A stretch of 64,000 nt of DNA, taken from Kingdonia uniflora. Its lineage: Eukaryota; Streptophyta; Magnoliopsida; Ranunculales; Circaeasteraceae. Of the stretch, positions 1-12,115 are shown in pieces. A program made the position numbers and the translations under genes. Where the stretch lies: assembly GCA_014058105.1 (NCBI GenBank), contig JACGCM010000677.1:1-64000 (forward strand), read 5' to 3'. The notes beneath the pieces are model-generated. The model saw only the letters and a list, made by a program, of their open reading frames with translations, searched no databases and was not told the origin of the DNA. Positions within the stretch are counted from its first letter, which is position 1. Every line of letters starts with the position of its first letter.

Positions 1-933
1 AGTGGTGGCTTTCACGCTCATGGTTTAGTTAGTCTGGTGGCGCTCCTCTGCCTGAGCGACTTGTTGGGATAATAAGGCTATTAGGCAACTACTCCATTAA
101 TGAGTTGCCTGCCTGGGTGAGTTGGAACGGCGTGTGGGTGCCAATAAAGATAATCAGTTGAGGGTGGAAACACAAGGGGGAGAAAAAAGGAAGGGAATTG
201 GTGGTGTGGGAAGTACAAAACGACGCCAATTGTAGGGACCTAACTTTGTTCAGAGGGGAAGTTAGTTCTTACAACGTAAAACTAGTCTTCAATCAAAGGG
301 ATGCAAGCAATTAGTCTAGAAAGATCTAAAACTATTGACAAAAACTTGTATAGATGCCCGAAGGACTCTCTACGACCTCTGATAAGGATTTTAAGATAAA
401 TTATATTACTGAAGAGTAATTTGAGGGTTCGAATACAGTGAATATTGAGATGTCGAAGGTAAAATGCAAAGGGCTGGAGATGATTCTAACCCACACTTGG
501 TTTCCCCTCTCCTCTATTTATTGAGTCATAGGAAGCTGAATCACTAAGTGTGTGTCAGGATTACATGATTACTATCAGGAAATCCCAGCGAGTTATGGCA
601 CCGGCTCTGCTATACTATCACTGTGACAGCTGTCAGATGTGTCTCTACACTTCGGCACTGTGGTCGGCCTGTCAAGTAGCTGTAAAGGCCAATCATTACG
701 ACGACTTATCTTGTGAGCTGCTGTCTGTCCGTCATACTTCAACCATTTGTAGATATGGTTGAAGAGTGTCTATCGTGACGTGTTAGTCCATCTCGAAGCG
801 TTGTCTAGTGTCGAAGCTTTGTCTTTGGGGGATCTCAGGGAGTTTGTTTTAGGGATTGAGTAGGCTTCAATACATTCGAGTAGGTTGTGAAGTGGCTTCG
901 ATATCTATCGAAGGCTGCAAGTAAGCTACTGTA
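1..933 (-). mobile_element. Ty3/gypsy Tat-like element T0, 5' end only
   Basis: This is the 5' LTR and first ~230 bases of internal sequence of a minus-strand LTR retrotransposon whose body lies left of the window. Bases 1-230 align by eye with the gag-leader regions of the two related copies at 44770-45004 and 58987-59228, including the CGCTCCTC...GAG and GAGTTGCCTGC-like blocks. On the minus strand a primer-binding-site-like ATTGGCGTCGTT directly follows the LTR end. The copy is much more diverged than the other two. The right-hand target duplication cannot be verified because its partner is off the window. Confidence 0.75.
231..933 (-). repeat. 5' LTR of T0
   Basis: In plus orientation it starts TGTAGGGACCTAACTTTG and ends near AGCTACTGTA, like the four other T-family LTRs in this window (34539, 45005, 53889, 59229). 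It shares the blocks TACGACCTCTGATAAGGATTTT, AGGGTTCG and GAAGGCTGC. It is about 703 bases, slightly shorter than the ~757-base LTRs of T1, with many substitutions and small gaps. Confidence 0.75.
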
Positions 934-1927
934 CCATCCCAATGGAATTAATTTGTATTGTCCCTTGGTTTCCAATTCAATCTAGCATGTTCTTGTACAT
1001 CCCAAATTTGATTTGTTGCAATCAAATCTACCAATTATACTATGTGTAAATTGAGCTACACGATTCGCAACATCACTTGAAGTAATTGTTAGAATTAGAG
1101 TACCACCTTTCCTTCCTGCTTGTATCAGTGTTATTTCCTTGAGCTTATCAAACTCTATTCATTTAAGCCTTTCAGTATATGTCAGTTGGGTTTTAGGATT
1201 TACATCAAGGATTTTACATTGAGGAGAAGATTTTCCCCCCATAACCAGATTTCAAGTCTGACCATTACCATTAACCGCATCATCATTTGGCACAACTTGA
1301 TCTTCATTTCGATAGAACTCACATCACCATCAGCCGTATCCACGAATCCCCATAGGAAAATCACTTTGGATTGTTGCTTGTTTGTTGTTGTTGCTATTGC
1401 TATCACCTTCAAGGGTTGACCATTATTCTGGATCTCTTGGACTGCACCATGTTTCCTCGTGCTTAATTTTTTTAATCAAACCCTCGCTATTGATCCCCAG
1501 CGATTGGATTTCTCTGATAATGATCAATTGGAGTAGATTAAAAGTAGTTGAATCCGTGATTGGTGAATAATCGCCTCTCAAACTTGCAATCCTCTCATAA
1601 ATAAAATTGATACTAATAGTTCTTTTGCTTTTAACTTTATTTTTGCCTTGATTTAAGATTTGACAATCTCATCTTCTCTTTGACACGATGATTCAGGTAG
1701 GTTTCTACCTGTCTCTATCTCTATCAACCTCTTTAATTTGATTTTTCTCTCTTTCTCTCTCTTTTTCTCTATCTCTCTCTCTCTTTCTCTCTTGTGTGTA
1801 TGATTTAAGAGTAGTTGTACTTTGGGAAAATTGTATTGTTGTCTCATTGCTGCCTACTGCCTACCAAGAATTTTATGAAAGTATGGTTTTTTCTTTCTTT
1901 CATTTCCTTTTAATCACTTGATTCGCA
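934..1927. other. Unassigned host flank with CT-rich simple repeat
   Basis: I recognise no gene here. It is AT-rich, with an imperfect CTCTCTTT-type pyrimidine tract at about 1740-1795. The short open frames have no recognisable motif and no flanking splice structure. It may include the upstream region of the Ulp1-like gene starting near 1928. Confidence 0.4.
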
Positions 1928-4497
1928 ATGATGAAGTCAGATAAAGATGTGAGTATGGAGTAATCAAAAGACCTGTATGAAGAGTCTTATGTGGAGAACT
2001 AAACCCAGGAGGCTGAAGAGGGGAAGCCAACCAATACTAAAAAATATAGCTCTTGGTGTACAAGTTTGGAACTGAACAAAATAATTAAAAACTTGCCTGC
2101 TGTAGAGTGTGATGCTTTTCATACCACATGTTTTGCACCCTTTCTATTGATTGATCTATTAGCGACGATGCCAACGTTAGTTGTGAAGATATTCGATCGT
2201 CATCTCGGTGATATGAAGTTCAAATTTGGTGGGAAGATAATTCAGATGAAATCCATTCATGTTTAACTAATTCTGGGGCAACGTTCTTCTTATATTCACA
2301 ACGATTTCAAATTTTTTGATCCAGAGCATGTAATGGATTCAGGAACAGGCAATTCCCCAAGAAGCTTGAAATCTAAGAGATGGGGGAACAAGCACGATTG
2401 GAACATAATCATGGTAAGATGCCAAATTTGACATTTGTTGGGATATTTCTAACATTGGTATTTGACATTGTTGTCAGTAATTTTTTAATTTCTATCAAAT
2501 GTTTACTGAATACTTGTTTATACTATCTTTGTCATTTGTTTAATGTGTTTTGTTTTGGGTTTATTATGTAGATGATGTTTAACTGTGAAATTTGTTAGAC
2601 ATTCTACAATCCTTTATCCTCATGAACAAGGGGAAAAATATAGAGGTCAAGTATGTTGATTTGGTAGATGATCTAGTGATGTTCAACAAATTCCCCTGGG
2701 GTCAGAACTTCTATAATTTTTTTGCTGAATCAAATAGTAGAGTTTGTCGATTATCGATCAGACAAATGTAAAAATTCAAAAAAAGCTTTATCTCTACATG
2801 GGTGTGCATAGGTACTTCTGATATGGATTTTCCTTTGTATTCCTGACCAGGAATTCCCAAGAATTGAAGCAACCAAACATTTGTTCCCTAAGCCACAGGG
2901 ATGGAGGATGACATTCTTTAAGTTGCATAAAATTTTGACATTTAGAATTAAGATGCCATAGTAAACTTGTCATTTGTATATATTATTCTTATCATTTGTA
3001 TATTGGTTCTTGTCATTTGAAGAGAAACTATCTCTTGTCATTTTGTCAATTATATTTGTGTTATTGGTATGAATAATTTTTTCTATTGTATGATTGATAT
3101 TTATCATTTGTATGACTTATCATTGGTATTATTTCTATTAGAAGCATGAACTTGAAGCACCTAAGCCATGGCATCATGATATTAGTAGCAGCTCAATCAA
3201 AGTAGATATCAGAGCGGCTATATGTGATGGAATGTTTAAGGTATGGTTTTACTAATTATTTATTTGTACTTTGAATGACTGTATTACTTATTTTAAACCC
3301 TTTTTAGCAATGCAATATGTTGTAGACTATAATTAAATTTTTGGAACATATATCAATGTTTACCCCTGAAGATAATTCATAGTTGGAGGTAGTAGACCTA
3401 GAACTAGTAGTCCTTATACTCTACAAATATCGAAGCGAAAGCGTGAAGGAAACGGGGACAAAAATGATGTGAAAAGAAAGTGCAAGGAGGTATTGAGATC
3501 ATGGAAAACAATGGCACAAAAAAGGAATCTCAAACTTGAAGCGAAGCATAAAAGTAAGTTAAAAAGGGAGAAGTTGGGAAATTGAGGGAAGAAGTTGATG
3601 GAAAAAAAGGACAACAAAAAGACCAACGACACAAACAAGAAACAAGCTTTAACTGAAGAAATTTATGATATCCCCCTGATCATCCTGAAGTCCTTAATCC
3701 CCAAGGAGAATAAGCGTTTGAGAGAATGAAAGGGAAGACCAATGTCAAAGCCAAAGTTAAATAAAATTGCAATTTTTGAACAGGTCCAATACTTTGCATA
3801 TCCTTTGTCATTTTTTTATGTTATTTTTTTCATTTGTTAGCATGGTAATTTTCATTTGTTTATGTTATCATTGGAGTAAAGAAGCCCCCTTGGGATTTGG
3901 TGACCAAACCAATTTGGAATTTACAAAATATTTGGTGGTACTATTTTGTGTTGTTATTTCTCTTATTATTATATGCTATTACTACCATTCTTATCATTTG
4001 ATTGCACTCATCTCATCATAAAATTTTGTAATAATTCAGCTGTATAATAATTAATTTGGTGATTATTGTCATGTGTGAAGAAGTCCTTTGTTAGAATCCA
4101 AACTACCACTGAACTGAAGTAGGATCATGTGGAAAGATAATAAGATTTTGACGGAAGGGAGGTAAAGAAATATTTTGAGGAGGTTGATAAGATGAAATGG
4201 TGGAGGTAGAGGTAGGGGAAGAAGAGGTGAATATGAATGCTATATCTACAGATTATGGTAGTGAACTTAAGGTGGTATTCAATTAATATTTGTTATTAAC
4301 CCTTTTATCATTTGTTTTTGACTATCTTACCATTTTTGTGTGTCTATATTTATCATTTATTTTTTTCTCTCTTGTCATTTGTTTTTATGTATAGAAGGTT
4401 AAAGACCTAGCAGCTATAGTGGAGGTCTAGGAGGAAGCTAAATGAAAACATAATGTTAAGAAAGGTAAAGATGTTCATAAAGAGAAAGCTAAGGAGG

Positions 4498-5904
4498 TAG
4501 GGCCTTTCACGGGTCGGATCAGGCTAGGCTAAGGCTTGAACCTGTACCGACCCAGAAAAATTAGGGTTTTGATTGGTGAACCTAGATCCGAGCTGACTAG
4601 GTCCACAACTAGAGCCAAAAGTGAACCGAAATTATCAGGTCGGGTCGGGTATGTAACTCGGGTTCAATGACTTTTTTCCTTTAAACACAAACGTACCCAA
4701 ACAGTCCCTCAACAATAAAGAAAGAAAAAGATTAATATTGTACAAACTCAAATAAAGAGGACAACACTTGAAGGGTATCCAAACTTTCTCCATCAAGGCA
4801 ACAACACAAGGGATTAAGAGAGAACATAAGGGTATCCAAACTGAAGAATGCGATCTTAACAATAAAATCTAACTTGAAAATAAAATCATATTGTATCCTT
4901 TTTTAAACTGTAACATCACAGTTGAAACGAGCAATAGGGTAAGCAAACTACGGAAAGACAAAGAAAAATAGAAACCAAAATTGCAACTCATCATTAAGCT
5001 CTGTCCGCCTTTGCAACAGTAACAACAGCTTGTCTAGTCCTCTGAGCAGCAATAAGACTAACCTTTTTACCTGGTGGTGCACCACAAGAAATAATACTGG
5101 CATGCCCAATGTGCTGATTGTTACCACCTCCATGGGGATGCTTCGCAGGATTCATAACAACACCATGAACCTTGGGTCAACAGTTCCTCTTAACTATGTA
5201 TTTGTGGCAGGCGTTATCTGCTTTGAGCATAGGTTTCTCAGTCCTACCTCTACTAACAACTTAACTACTCATGGCACGGTACCCACTTGGTACAATCTTC
5301 TTTGCTTCAGAGGGGTATTTGATCCTGGATGTCCCATTATCAGGGTTATGACTACTAACAATAGCGTAATCCCTCGAAGCCCTCCCGAGTGTCTCGCGAT
5401 CCCCAATATGGTGCTCCACATTGCAGACCACAAATCCTTCATGGATAGATCTCAAAGGCAAAACATTACCCACCATCAAATTAGCTTTCTTCCCACAATC
5501 TAGATCTTTGTGACAACTCCCTTGTGATACCCATTGCGTTCTCCGAAATCGAGCAGGGCCTTGGCAGTGGTGAGTGTGGGACTTGAAGATGGAGCCTCCT
5601 ATCATACGTAGGGCTCGAATTATTCTTCCTATTGGGATAGCTAGGGCTAGGGTTTTGGGAGAGGAGGAAAGGTGATTGAGGAAAAAAAAGATTAATTGAG
5701 TTTGAGAGATATTAATAGTATATATACCCGGTTTGGGTTTGGTAGGTTAAAGCGAGACCTAACCCGAAGCCGATCTGTTAATTCTCGGGTCTGTAAAATT
5801 AAAACTGAAACTGATCCAGCTGTTACTTAAAACCAGACCGAACCGGTTGGTTCGAGTCACTCCGACCAGGTTTCTTGGGTTTTGGGTTTGGGTGTACAAC
5901 CATA
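4498..5904. mobile_element. Non-autonomous hAT-like element carrying a uL2 pseudogene
   Basis: A 1407-base insertion is flanked by a perfect 8-base direct repeat, TAAGGAGG (4490-4497 and 5905-5912), the size typical of hAT elements. The ends form a short imperfect inverted repeat: TAGGGCCTTTCAC on the left and TATGGTTGTACAC read inward from the right, matching at about 8 of 13 positions. Subterminal regions are rich in CGGGTC-type hexamers (4625-4650 and 5720-5890), common in plant hAT MITE families. There is no transposase. The interior is a ribosomal protein pseudogene in antisense orientation. Confidence 0.7.
4994..5632 (-). pseudogene. RPL8: Cytosolic ribosomal protein uL2 (60S L8) pseudogene
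   Basis: uL2 is a core protein of the large ribosomal subunit near the peptidyl-transferase centre. Read on the minus strand, the sequence gives [75 protein letters not shown] and a C-terminal AKAD before a stop at 4994. The start codon is ATA in place of ATG. About 45-50 internal codons after GPARFR are missing, and several stops and shifts interrupt the rest. No intron remains, so it probably derives from a reverse-transcribed mRNA. A CCCTAGCCCTAG-type leader precedes it, as in plant ribosomal protein genes. It lies wholly inside the hAT-like element. Confidence 0.9.
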
Positions 5905-6059
5905 TAAGGAGGTATTGAACTACCAATTGTTTTTTTCCACTTGTATTATATATCTTTAGCCATATTACCATTTGTTTATGTCTATCTTATCATTTATTTA
6001 TGACTGAGTTGCCATTTCTTTGGCTGTATCTTATCATTTGTAGTCTTTGTACTTATAGA

Positions 6060-6850
6060 AGGGTGCAGAGCTAACAATGTTTTAGATGTTCAACAAGATG
6101 CTAAAGAAAAAGATGATGTTAAAGATGTTCATGAAGAATCCAGTGAGGTATTATCTAACATTTGTTTGTGTCTATCTTCATTATTTGTTTGTAACTACCT
6201 TACCATTTGTTTGTGTCTATCTTATCATTTGTTGCAACAACCTTATTATTTTTTCAGACTGAGAATGAGAATGAGAAGGACGCTAAAGAAGATGAAGTTC
6301 AATCTTAGTTGACTGAAACAGTTAAAGATGTTCATGAAGAAGCCAAAGAGGAATGCCTTAATTACCATTTGTTTGTGTTTATTTTCATCATTTGTTTGTG
6401 AATACCTTACTATTTGTTTCTGTCTATCTTGTCATTTGTTGTGACAGCCTTATCATTTGTTCAAACTGAGAATGAGAATGAAAAGGATGCCAAAGAGGAT
6501 GAAGTTTAATCTCAGATGACTAAGACTGTTAAAGATGTTCATGAAGAAGCTAAGGAGGTATTAACTACAATTTTTTTGTGTCTATCTTTAGCATTTTCTT
6601 GTAACTACCTTGCCATTTGTTTGTCTTTATCTTATAATTTGTTGTGACAACCTTAACATTTGTTTAAACTAGGAATGAGAATAAGAATGAAGCTAAAGAG
6701 GATGAAGTTCAATTTCAAATGATTGAGACTGCTAAAGATGTTCATGAAGAACCTAATGAGTTATTAACTAACATTTGCTTGTATCTATCTTCATCATTTG
6801 TTCGTGTCTACCTTACCATTTGTTTGTGTCTATCTTATTATTAAGAATGC
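6060..6850 (+). repeat. ~205-base tandem exon-intron repeat encoding an acidic peptide
   Basis: About three and a half units are visible, with starts at roughly 6258, 6465 and 6668 and a partial unit upstream at about 6060. Each contains an exon-like half encoding ENE(K/N)(D/E)AKEDEVQ followed by VKDVHEEAKE, and an intron-like half made of TCATTTGT motifs. The repeated unit is therefore an exon plus its intron, which would lengthen an acidic linker between the DUF1985-like and protease parts. Stops and lost splice sites show later decay. Confidence 0.65.
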
Positions 6851-7195
6851 AAAAAAAATAAAAAAATAGTAATCTTGTAATTTCAAGGTCAATCCCGCCG
6901 GTGATGAACAGAGTAAGGAGGTATCTACTGAGTTGGTTGATGATAAGGTTGGAGATGGAGATCATGATGAGGTTGAAATAGGTGAACCAAACCATGAGAA
7001 AACTTTAAAATAATTGGTTGTTGGACATACCTATGTATGATTGTACTTTTAAATATGCAGTTTTGTCATTCATGTATTTTTATTTTTATTTATAATTTGT
7101 CTGTTTGAGTATTATCATTTATCATATGTCATTTACTATTTGTCATTGTATAACTCAGTTGTTCATCTATTTCGGCTTGTTTTGCTGGAGTCAGA

Positions 7196-8440
7196 TGATA
7201 TGGAGACGATTCAGAAGCGTCATTAACTAACTGTCGATGAGGTTAATGAGAGATCATTCTCATATGCTTATAGAATATTGAACATAGTGCATGCCTACCT
7301 TGAGAAACTACCTCCTAGTGTGTTATACGAGTTGCTTATTCTTAGACTGATCTCCAATGAGGAGGAGAGCCAAGTTGATCTGGTTTGGTCCCTTATGAAG
7401 GAACCCTTAACTATTGAAGATAAGAATTTCAATACAAGTATTTATAGGAAGACCGGCAAAGAAATAGTCAACCTAAACGCTCTCCACACATTATAGCCAA
7501 CGCAATGATTGGACAATAAGGTAAACCAACTCGTCATTTTTAGCTCCATCTCTCTTTTATATTTGTTATTTGTTAGTGCCTAATTATCAATTCTTTGTTA
7601 CATCCTTGTCGTAGTTTGGATCATTAGTCCTGTCATTTGTTACTCTGTTCTTTGTAATTTGTTTTTCTTTTTTTTTGTCATTTGCCTAATTATTTATTTT
7701 CATTTACATTTCTTGATCCTCCCAGGTCATTCACAACACCATTCTCGTACATTGAATGACAGGATTGCGATGACTGATGTTTTTGTAAATCAAATAATAA
7801 CCAGAGCTTACACACTGTGGATGGATATGATGCCTTCTCTAAAAGCTAAGGAAGTAAATGATAAGTTAAATTAGATTTAAAACAAGTCTATGAACTAGGA
7901 TACCACTGTAGAACATTACTTCTAACAGGGAAACTATAAAGTGCATAATTGTAAGATAATACTCATGCCGTAGAATGTAAATAGAAACCATTTGGTAGTT
8001 GCAGCTGTGTCTTATAAAATATATGAAAATATATATCTACGATTCACAGGTTAATACAAAAATTTGGAATGCAAAGAAGTTATCTCCTGGGCACCAACTT
8101 GTTCATGATCAGATATCGACTATACTCCCGAAGATGTTGATTTGGTTTGATTTTGATGATTGTCGACCCTTTAAAGGTCTAAAGATAAGTAGTTATGGTA
8201 TTAAAATGAGTTAAAAAACTCATTTTGGGATTTATACACATTACCATAAAATTTACGACTACAGGGTCTATGTACTTGTCTTTATGGATAGCATCTTAAG
8301 GGAAAATAAATTTATAACAAAGATCGATGTTGATGAATATCATTATACTATTGTTAATGACTTGTTAAAGCTAGGAATGGAGGAGGATGCTGAATTACCT
8401 TTTGCTCATATTATGTCTGGTTTGTACATCTTTGGTAGTT
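7196..8440 (+). pseudogene. C48 Ulp1-like protease domain lacking its catalytic cysteine
   Basis: This is the C-terminal part of the gene above. The order of motifs fits Ulp1/SENP proteases: a helical segment at 7278-7496, a second exon at 7728-7874, then NVNRNHLVVAAVS at about 7975-8010 with the catalytic-type His. IYIYDSQ follows at about 8030-8050 with the Asp. The segment YDYRVYVLVFMD at about 8260-8295 sits where the family has the Q/N-x-x-DCG-V catalytic block. The Cys-Gly is replaced, so even a repaired frame would not give an active protease. Stops at 7497, 7873, 7971 and 8213 also interrupt it. Confidence 0.5.
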
Positions 8441-9787
8441 GTAACATTATATAACCCTGCACTTATCATTACCTTTTATAGATTTGTAACCTCTTATACA
8501 TTTGGTAGATTTATTTCATTATCATTATCTCATAGTCATTTCTCGTTTCATCTCTTATCATTCGTGACATGGTCTATCTAATAGTATTTTTCATCCAGAT
8601 TTTCATTTTGTAATAACTATTTGTCAATAATTTATCATGCATCTCTTGCCATTGGTAACATTGAAATTTGTAATGTTATTTTAGTGAAACCGTATATCAT
8701 TTGTAGCACATATTCTATCATTTATTAATCCATATTCATCATTTAACATTCATCTCTTGCCATTTGTTTGTAGAGCATTGATCTATATGGATGTTGAAAT
8801 CCTTGGGATACCAAATGATAAAGTGACTTAAAAAAATGATAAATTTTAACTAAAACAAATGATAGGCAGTTAAATAAAATAAATAGTAATGATATACAAA
8901 AAAGATGATAAAGTATCAGTAAACCACTAATTATATAGAACGTAAAAGTAGGTTAGTACTACATATTACAATTCACTACCAATATTACAGACACCACCTA
9001 CTTGTAAAGATCTAGTGATTTTAACTTATTCATAAATCATGTAGCATCTCCTTTCTGATCTCGAAGATTCTTAATTGAGTGTAAGTTTCATTTGTAATAG
9101 TTTCCAGGATTTGATTTCACACCTACCTAGAACTTGAGGGTTCTTCTAATGTTATCGATTGTGGCCTCCAAAAATCATCGAGCATAGGTGCGTCTCATAA
9201 GCACATTTTGAACTGGCATTGGTATTTTAAGTAATAGTAAAATCTTTTACCTGGCAGTTTTGAGAGACAAACAAGATAAGCTTTTTTGGAGAGGAAGAAG
9301 AAGATTTTTAAAAGGTTTGTTAAAGTACGATGACGGGTTTTCTTTTTGGGGAACTAACCCTCTCTTACTATTGATTAAGATTACTCATCAACTTTTATTA
9401 TATCCAAAATAAAATATTTGTTTCTCAATAGGCTGGCAAATATTGGTAGATAGGGGACATAAGTGGGATCAATATCTATATTTGAATGAGAATATCGATT
9501 TGGGAACAAAATTGTTTAAGTATCAATTCTAGAACATGTACATTAAGTGGTATTTATTTGGTAAAATGTTGCTAAGTGTATTTATTAGTTAATAAGCTCA
9601 CCCCATCTTTAAAGTAATAAAAACTAGAGTACAAAAAGAATAAATTTTAAGTATACATCATTTTGCGACTTAGCTCCTTCATCTTCTCATCTATGATTCA
9701 AAACGAGCAAACAATAGCAGTGAAATCAATTTATAATACACATCCCACTAATTTTTGTTTTTGTATTTGATATCGTGTGCCTCTTTA
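8441..9787. other. AT-rich stretch without a recognised gene
   Basis: After the protease-like exon the sequence keeps TCATTTGT motifs to about 8770, then their reverse complements to about 8870, then AT-rich DNA with no open frame or motif I can name. It ends at the TTA target site (9785-9787) of the CACTA element. Confidence 0.4.
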
Positions 9788-10215
9788 CACTACAAAAAAA
9801 TGGTAAAAAAACGAAGGCTGTAGTCCGTCGTTTTAACTTAAAAATGAGGGGAATTGCCGTCGATTTACCCATCGCCGTTTGCTAGCCGCATTTTTTTGCG
9901 TCGCTATTTGCCAATTTTTTTTAAGGGAAATACGACTACTCACATCCGTCGCTAAATTGGGACAACACGAACCGTCGTTTTTCCCCTAGTTGAACAAAAC
10001 ATTAACGACTAAACCAGTCCGTCGCATAAATGCGACTATAATATGCTGTCGTTTTTTACCCTCCATAACCATGTTACTTGAACAATTAGCGACGGAGTAC
10101 ACCATCGATCATCTAACAACGTCATACACAATAGTCGCCAAAATATAACTAAGTGAACTCGTCGTTTTTGTAGCTAATATTAAGATACAAAAATGACGTC
10201 TGAAACCGTCGTAAA
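9788..10215. repeat. CACTA left terminal and subterminal repeats
   Basis: After the CACTA terminus come about ten copies of a short motif around CCGTCG(T/C) or its reverse CGACGG, for example near 9825, 9857, 9896, 9945, 9970, 10018, 10045, 10090, 10160 and 10207. Such dense subterminal arrays bind the transposase in En/Spm-type elements. The right end (about 16480-16586) carries fewer copies (AAACGACGGG, TAGTCGTTTG, AGCGACATGG, AGTCGATTTC). Confidence 0.75.
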
Positions 10216-12002
10216 TATCATAAATAATTTCAATAAAAAATTCCTATTTTTTCATTACAAAAATGCAATATTACACTAAAATAAAAAATTTATTCATAAA
10301 AAATTATTAAATATCATTATTCAAAAAATATTATCCATCAAGATTCTACAAATTGTTAACAATACATAATATTGGAATTAGTAATAAAACAACTTTCTTC
10401 ATCCATAAGCACAATCTCGGAGGCTAAGTCTTATTTGAAGAGCATGGAAAATAGAGACATTTTGTATTTGCATGCCAAAACTTTGAAATGCCTTGAAATG
10501 CCTTAGAAATCTTGGCATATTATATACTTTTGGAATATTATCATATCAATCACCCTCGTCATCAATAGAGAACCTGGGATAAGTACAAACAAAATATGGG
10601 GAACTACAAATATAAAATGTGAATAATGTAAAAGACAATTGATTTCAATGAAATTTAGCAAGAAGGGGCGTAAAGTTTAAGTTTGGTACCTGGTCAACTA
10701 ATCATGTTCATGGAAAGCATTAGAGACTGTTCCATATAAGCAAAATCAATGAATTAAGTATCAGTATTTTTTTCATCCTAAAATAGACATGAAAGCAAAA
10801 AGAAACAAATACTATCAGGAGTGGAACTTACAATTTGGAGCGGATGAATAAAGACTAACTTTAGAGTTCAAGAGATTAATATATGCAAGCTGAAACATGT
10901 AAGCTAAGCCAAGAAAAGGGAACGCTTCAGACATATTACGATTGTAAAGTTCATAATCCCAGGTCAAAACACTAATCAAAATCAAATCAAAAAGTAAATC
11001 AATGGTAACAAGGAATCAGATACGAGATATGTTTCAAGAATCAGATCAATTGGCTAATGTGCAATAACTCAAAGTTCTTACACTTTGAAAGTTTATTAAA
11101 TATATGCCAACACTAAATAACATACTAGATACGAGAGAGTTGTAATGCTAATGAGATTGGATATCTGAATAGCAGCTAGTAGAATAGAGTACCAAAAATG
11201 CTCCAGAACATAAAAGATGCAGCTGAATTATTCATGAGTACAAAATGTGAAATGACCAGCAACTTAGATAAAATTGAGTACAAATTTCATACTATTAATA
11301 AAAAGATAGCAGATAAACTAGAAAGCAACCAAAGTAATTTACAACTATGCAGAAGGTAATTACTGATATTTTGCAACACTAAAATTTGTACCTAACAATT
11401 GCAAAAACCACATATTTCCCCGAAAGAATCTTGTGAACTCAGGTGAAGGTCTCTAGCTTTTATCCTGTGTTGTTCCATTTCTTTGGATTGAGGAAAATCT
11501 GATGCAAAGGAAGAAAATATGGCATGTCAAATAATAGCATTGCATATTCCACCGATATTACAAGTACAGAAGTCTAGAGTACCTATGCAATAACGACACC
11601 AAATATATATTGCCGAATGTACAATGGATGTATAATCAATACTTCCACCTTAACTAACGTACATAAAATAAATAGGTAGTACTGGTACCTAGAAAATATA
11701 CATTATCACACCCATGTACACTTCTAATCAAGATGCAAGTCTTGCAATTGTCAATAAATAACAGAAGTAAATTATTCATGCTGCTACTTCATATGGAGGT
11801 TTAGCAATAATCATATTTATAAAGGGATGCCATTTCTCATGAACAAAATAAAGAAAAAGATTCTTATGGAAATTCATAATAGCTACATGCTAATTGATGC
11901 CACCACAAATAATTCAATCAATGATTTGTAGATAACGAGGAATTTGAATGTGCATGCCAGGTGCAGTAGGTTAACTATGATAAAATCATGCTTCTAGATA
12001 CC

Positions 12003-12115
12003 TCCTCCAATAGATGAGCTCAAAATCTACTGTGCTGGACCATCTCTTGGTTGCCCTGGGACTGGAAGATGTGGGGCAGTCGTCAGAAATGGTGTCAGTG
12101 AAGTGACTGGGGTAT
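12003..12115 (+). pseudogene. LINE-type RNase H fragment inside the CACTA element
   Basis: The plus strand encodes IPPPIDELKIYCAG followed by LGCPGTGRCGAVVRNG. This matches the start of the RNase H domain at the end of plant LINE ORF2 (W-x-PPP...N-x-DG-x-GNPG-x-x-G-x-GGV-x-RN). The first catalytic Asp is Ala here. A shift follows near 12118. It is a short scrap, not part of the captured minus-strand exons. Confidence 0.55.

Larger units (their letters stand above)
1928..8440 (+). pseudogene. Decayed DUF1985/Ulp1-protease-like gene (MULE-type), multi-exon
   Basis: This appears to be a remnant of the plant gene family that joins a DUF1985-like N-terminal domain to a C48 (Ulp1/SENP) cysteine protease domain, often carried by Mutator-like elements. 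A possible start (ATGATGAAGTCAGA) is at 1928. About 2040-2290 encodes a DUF1985-like stretch (NLPAVECDAF, CFAPFLLIDLL, FKFGGK, LILG). A further exon lies at 2640-2870 and one at 3140-3240 (AVICDGMFK-like end followed by GTATGG). Basic residues follow at 3420-3640, an acidic repeat region at 6060-7010, and the protease part at 7196-8440. In-frame stops occur in most exons. A hAT-like element splits it at 4498-5904. No Mutator terminal inverted repeats were found, so membership in a MULE is inferred from family knowledge only. Confidence 0.5.
2440..8870 (+). repeat. Dispersed TCATTTGT motif array in introns
   Basis: More than twenty copies of a degenerate (C/T)TTATCATTTGTTTGTGTCTA-like unit are scattered through the presumed introns and 3' flank of the Ulp1-like gene, for example near 3000, 4320, 6180, 6230, 6400, 6820, 7640 and 8720. 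They are absent from the inserted hAT-like element. From about 8810 to 8870 the same motif appears as its reverse complement (CAAATGATAA), so orientation switches at the 3' end. I know no name for this repeat. Confidence 0.6.

Noticed and set aside
231..933. Solo LTR interpretation of T0
   Set aside because: Bases 1-230 match the internal leader of T1 and T2, so the LTR is attached to internal sequence.
1120..1570. Short open frames of 60-100 residues in the left flank
   Set aside because: Non-ATG starts or low complexity, overlapping on both strands, with no splice context or family motif.
5030..5503. 157-residue plus-strand open frame
   Set aside because: It is the antisense shadow of the uL2 pseudogene; only the minus strand gives ribosomal protein motifs.
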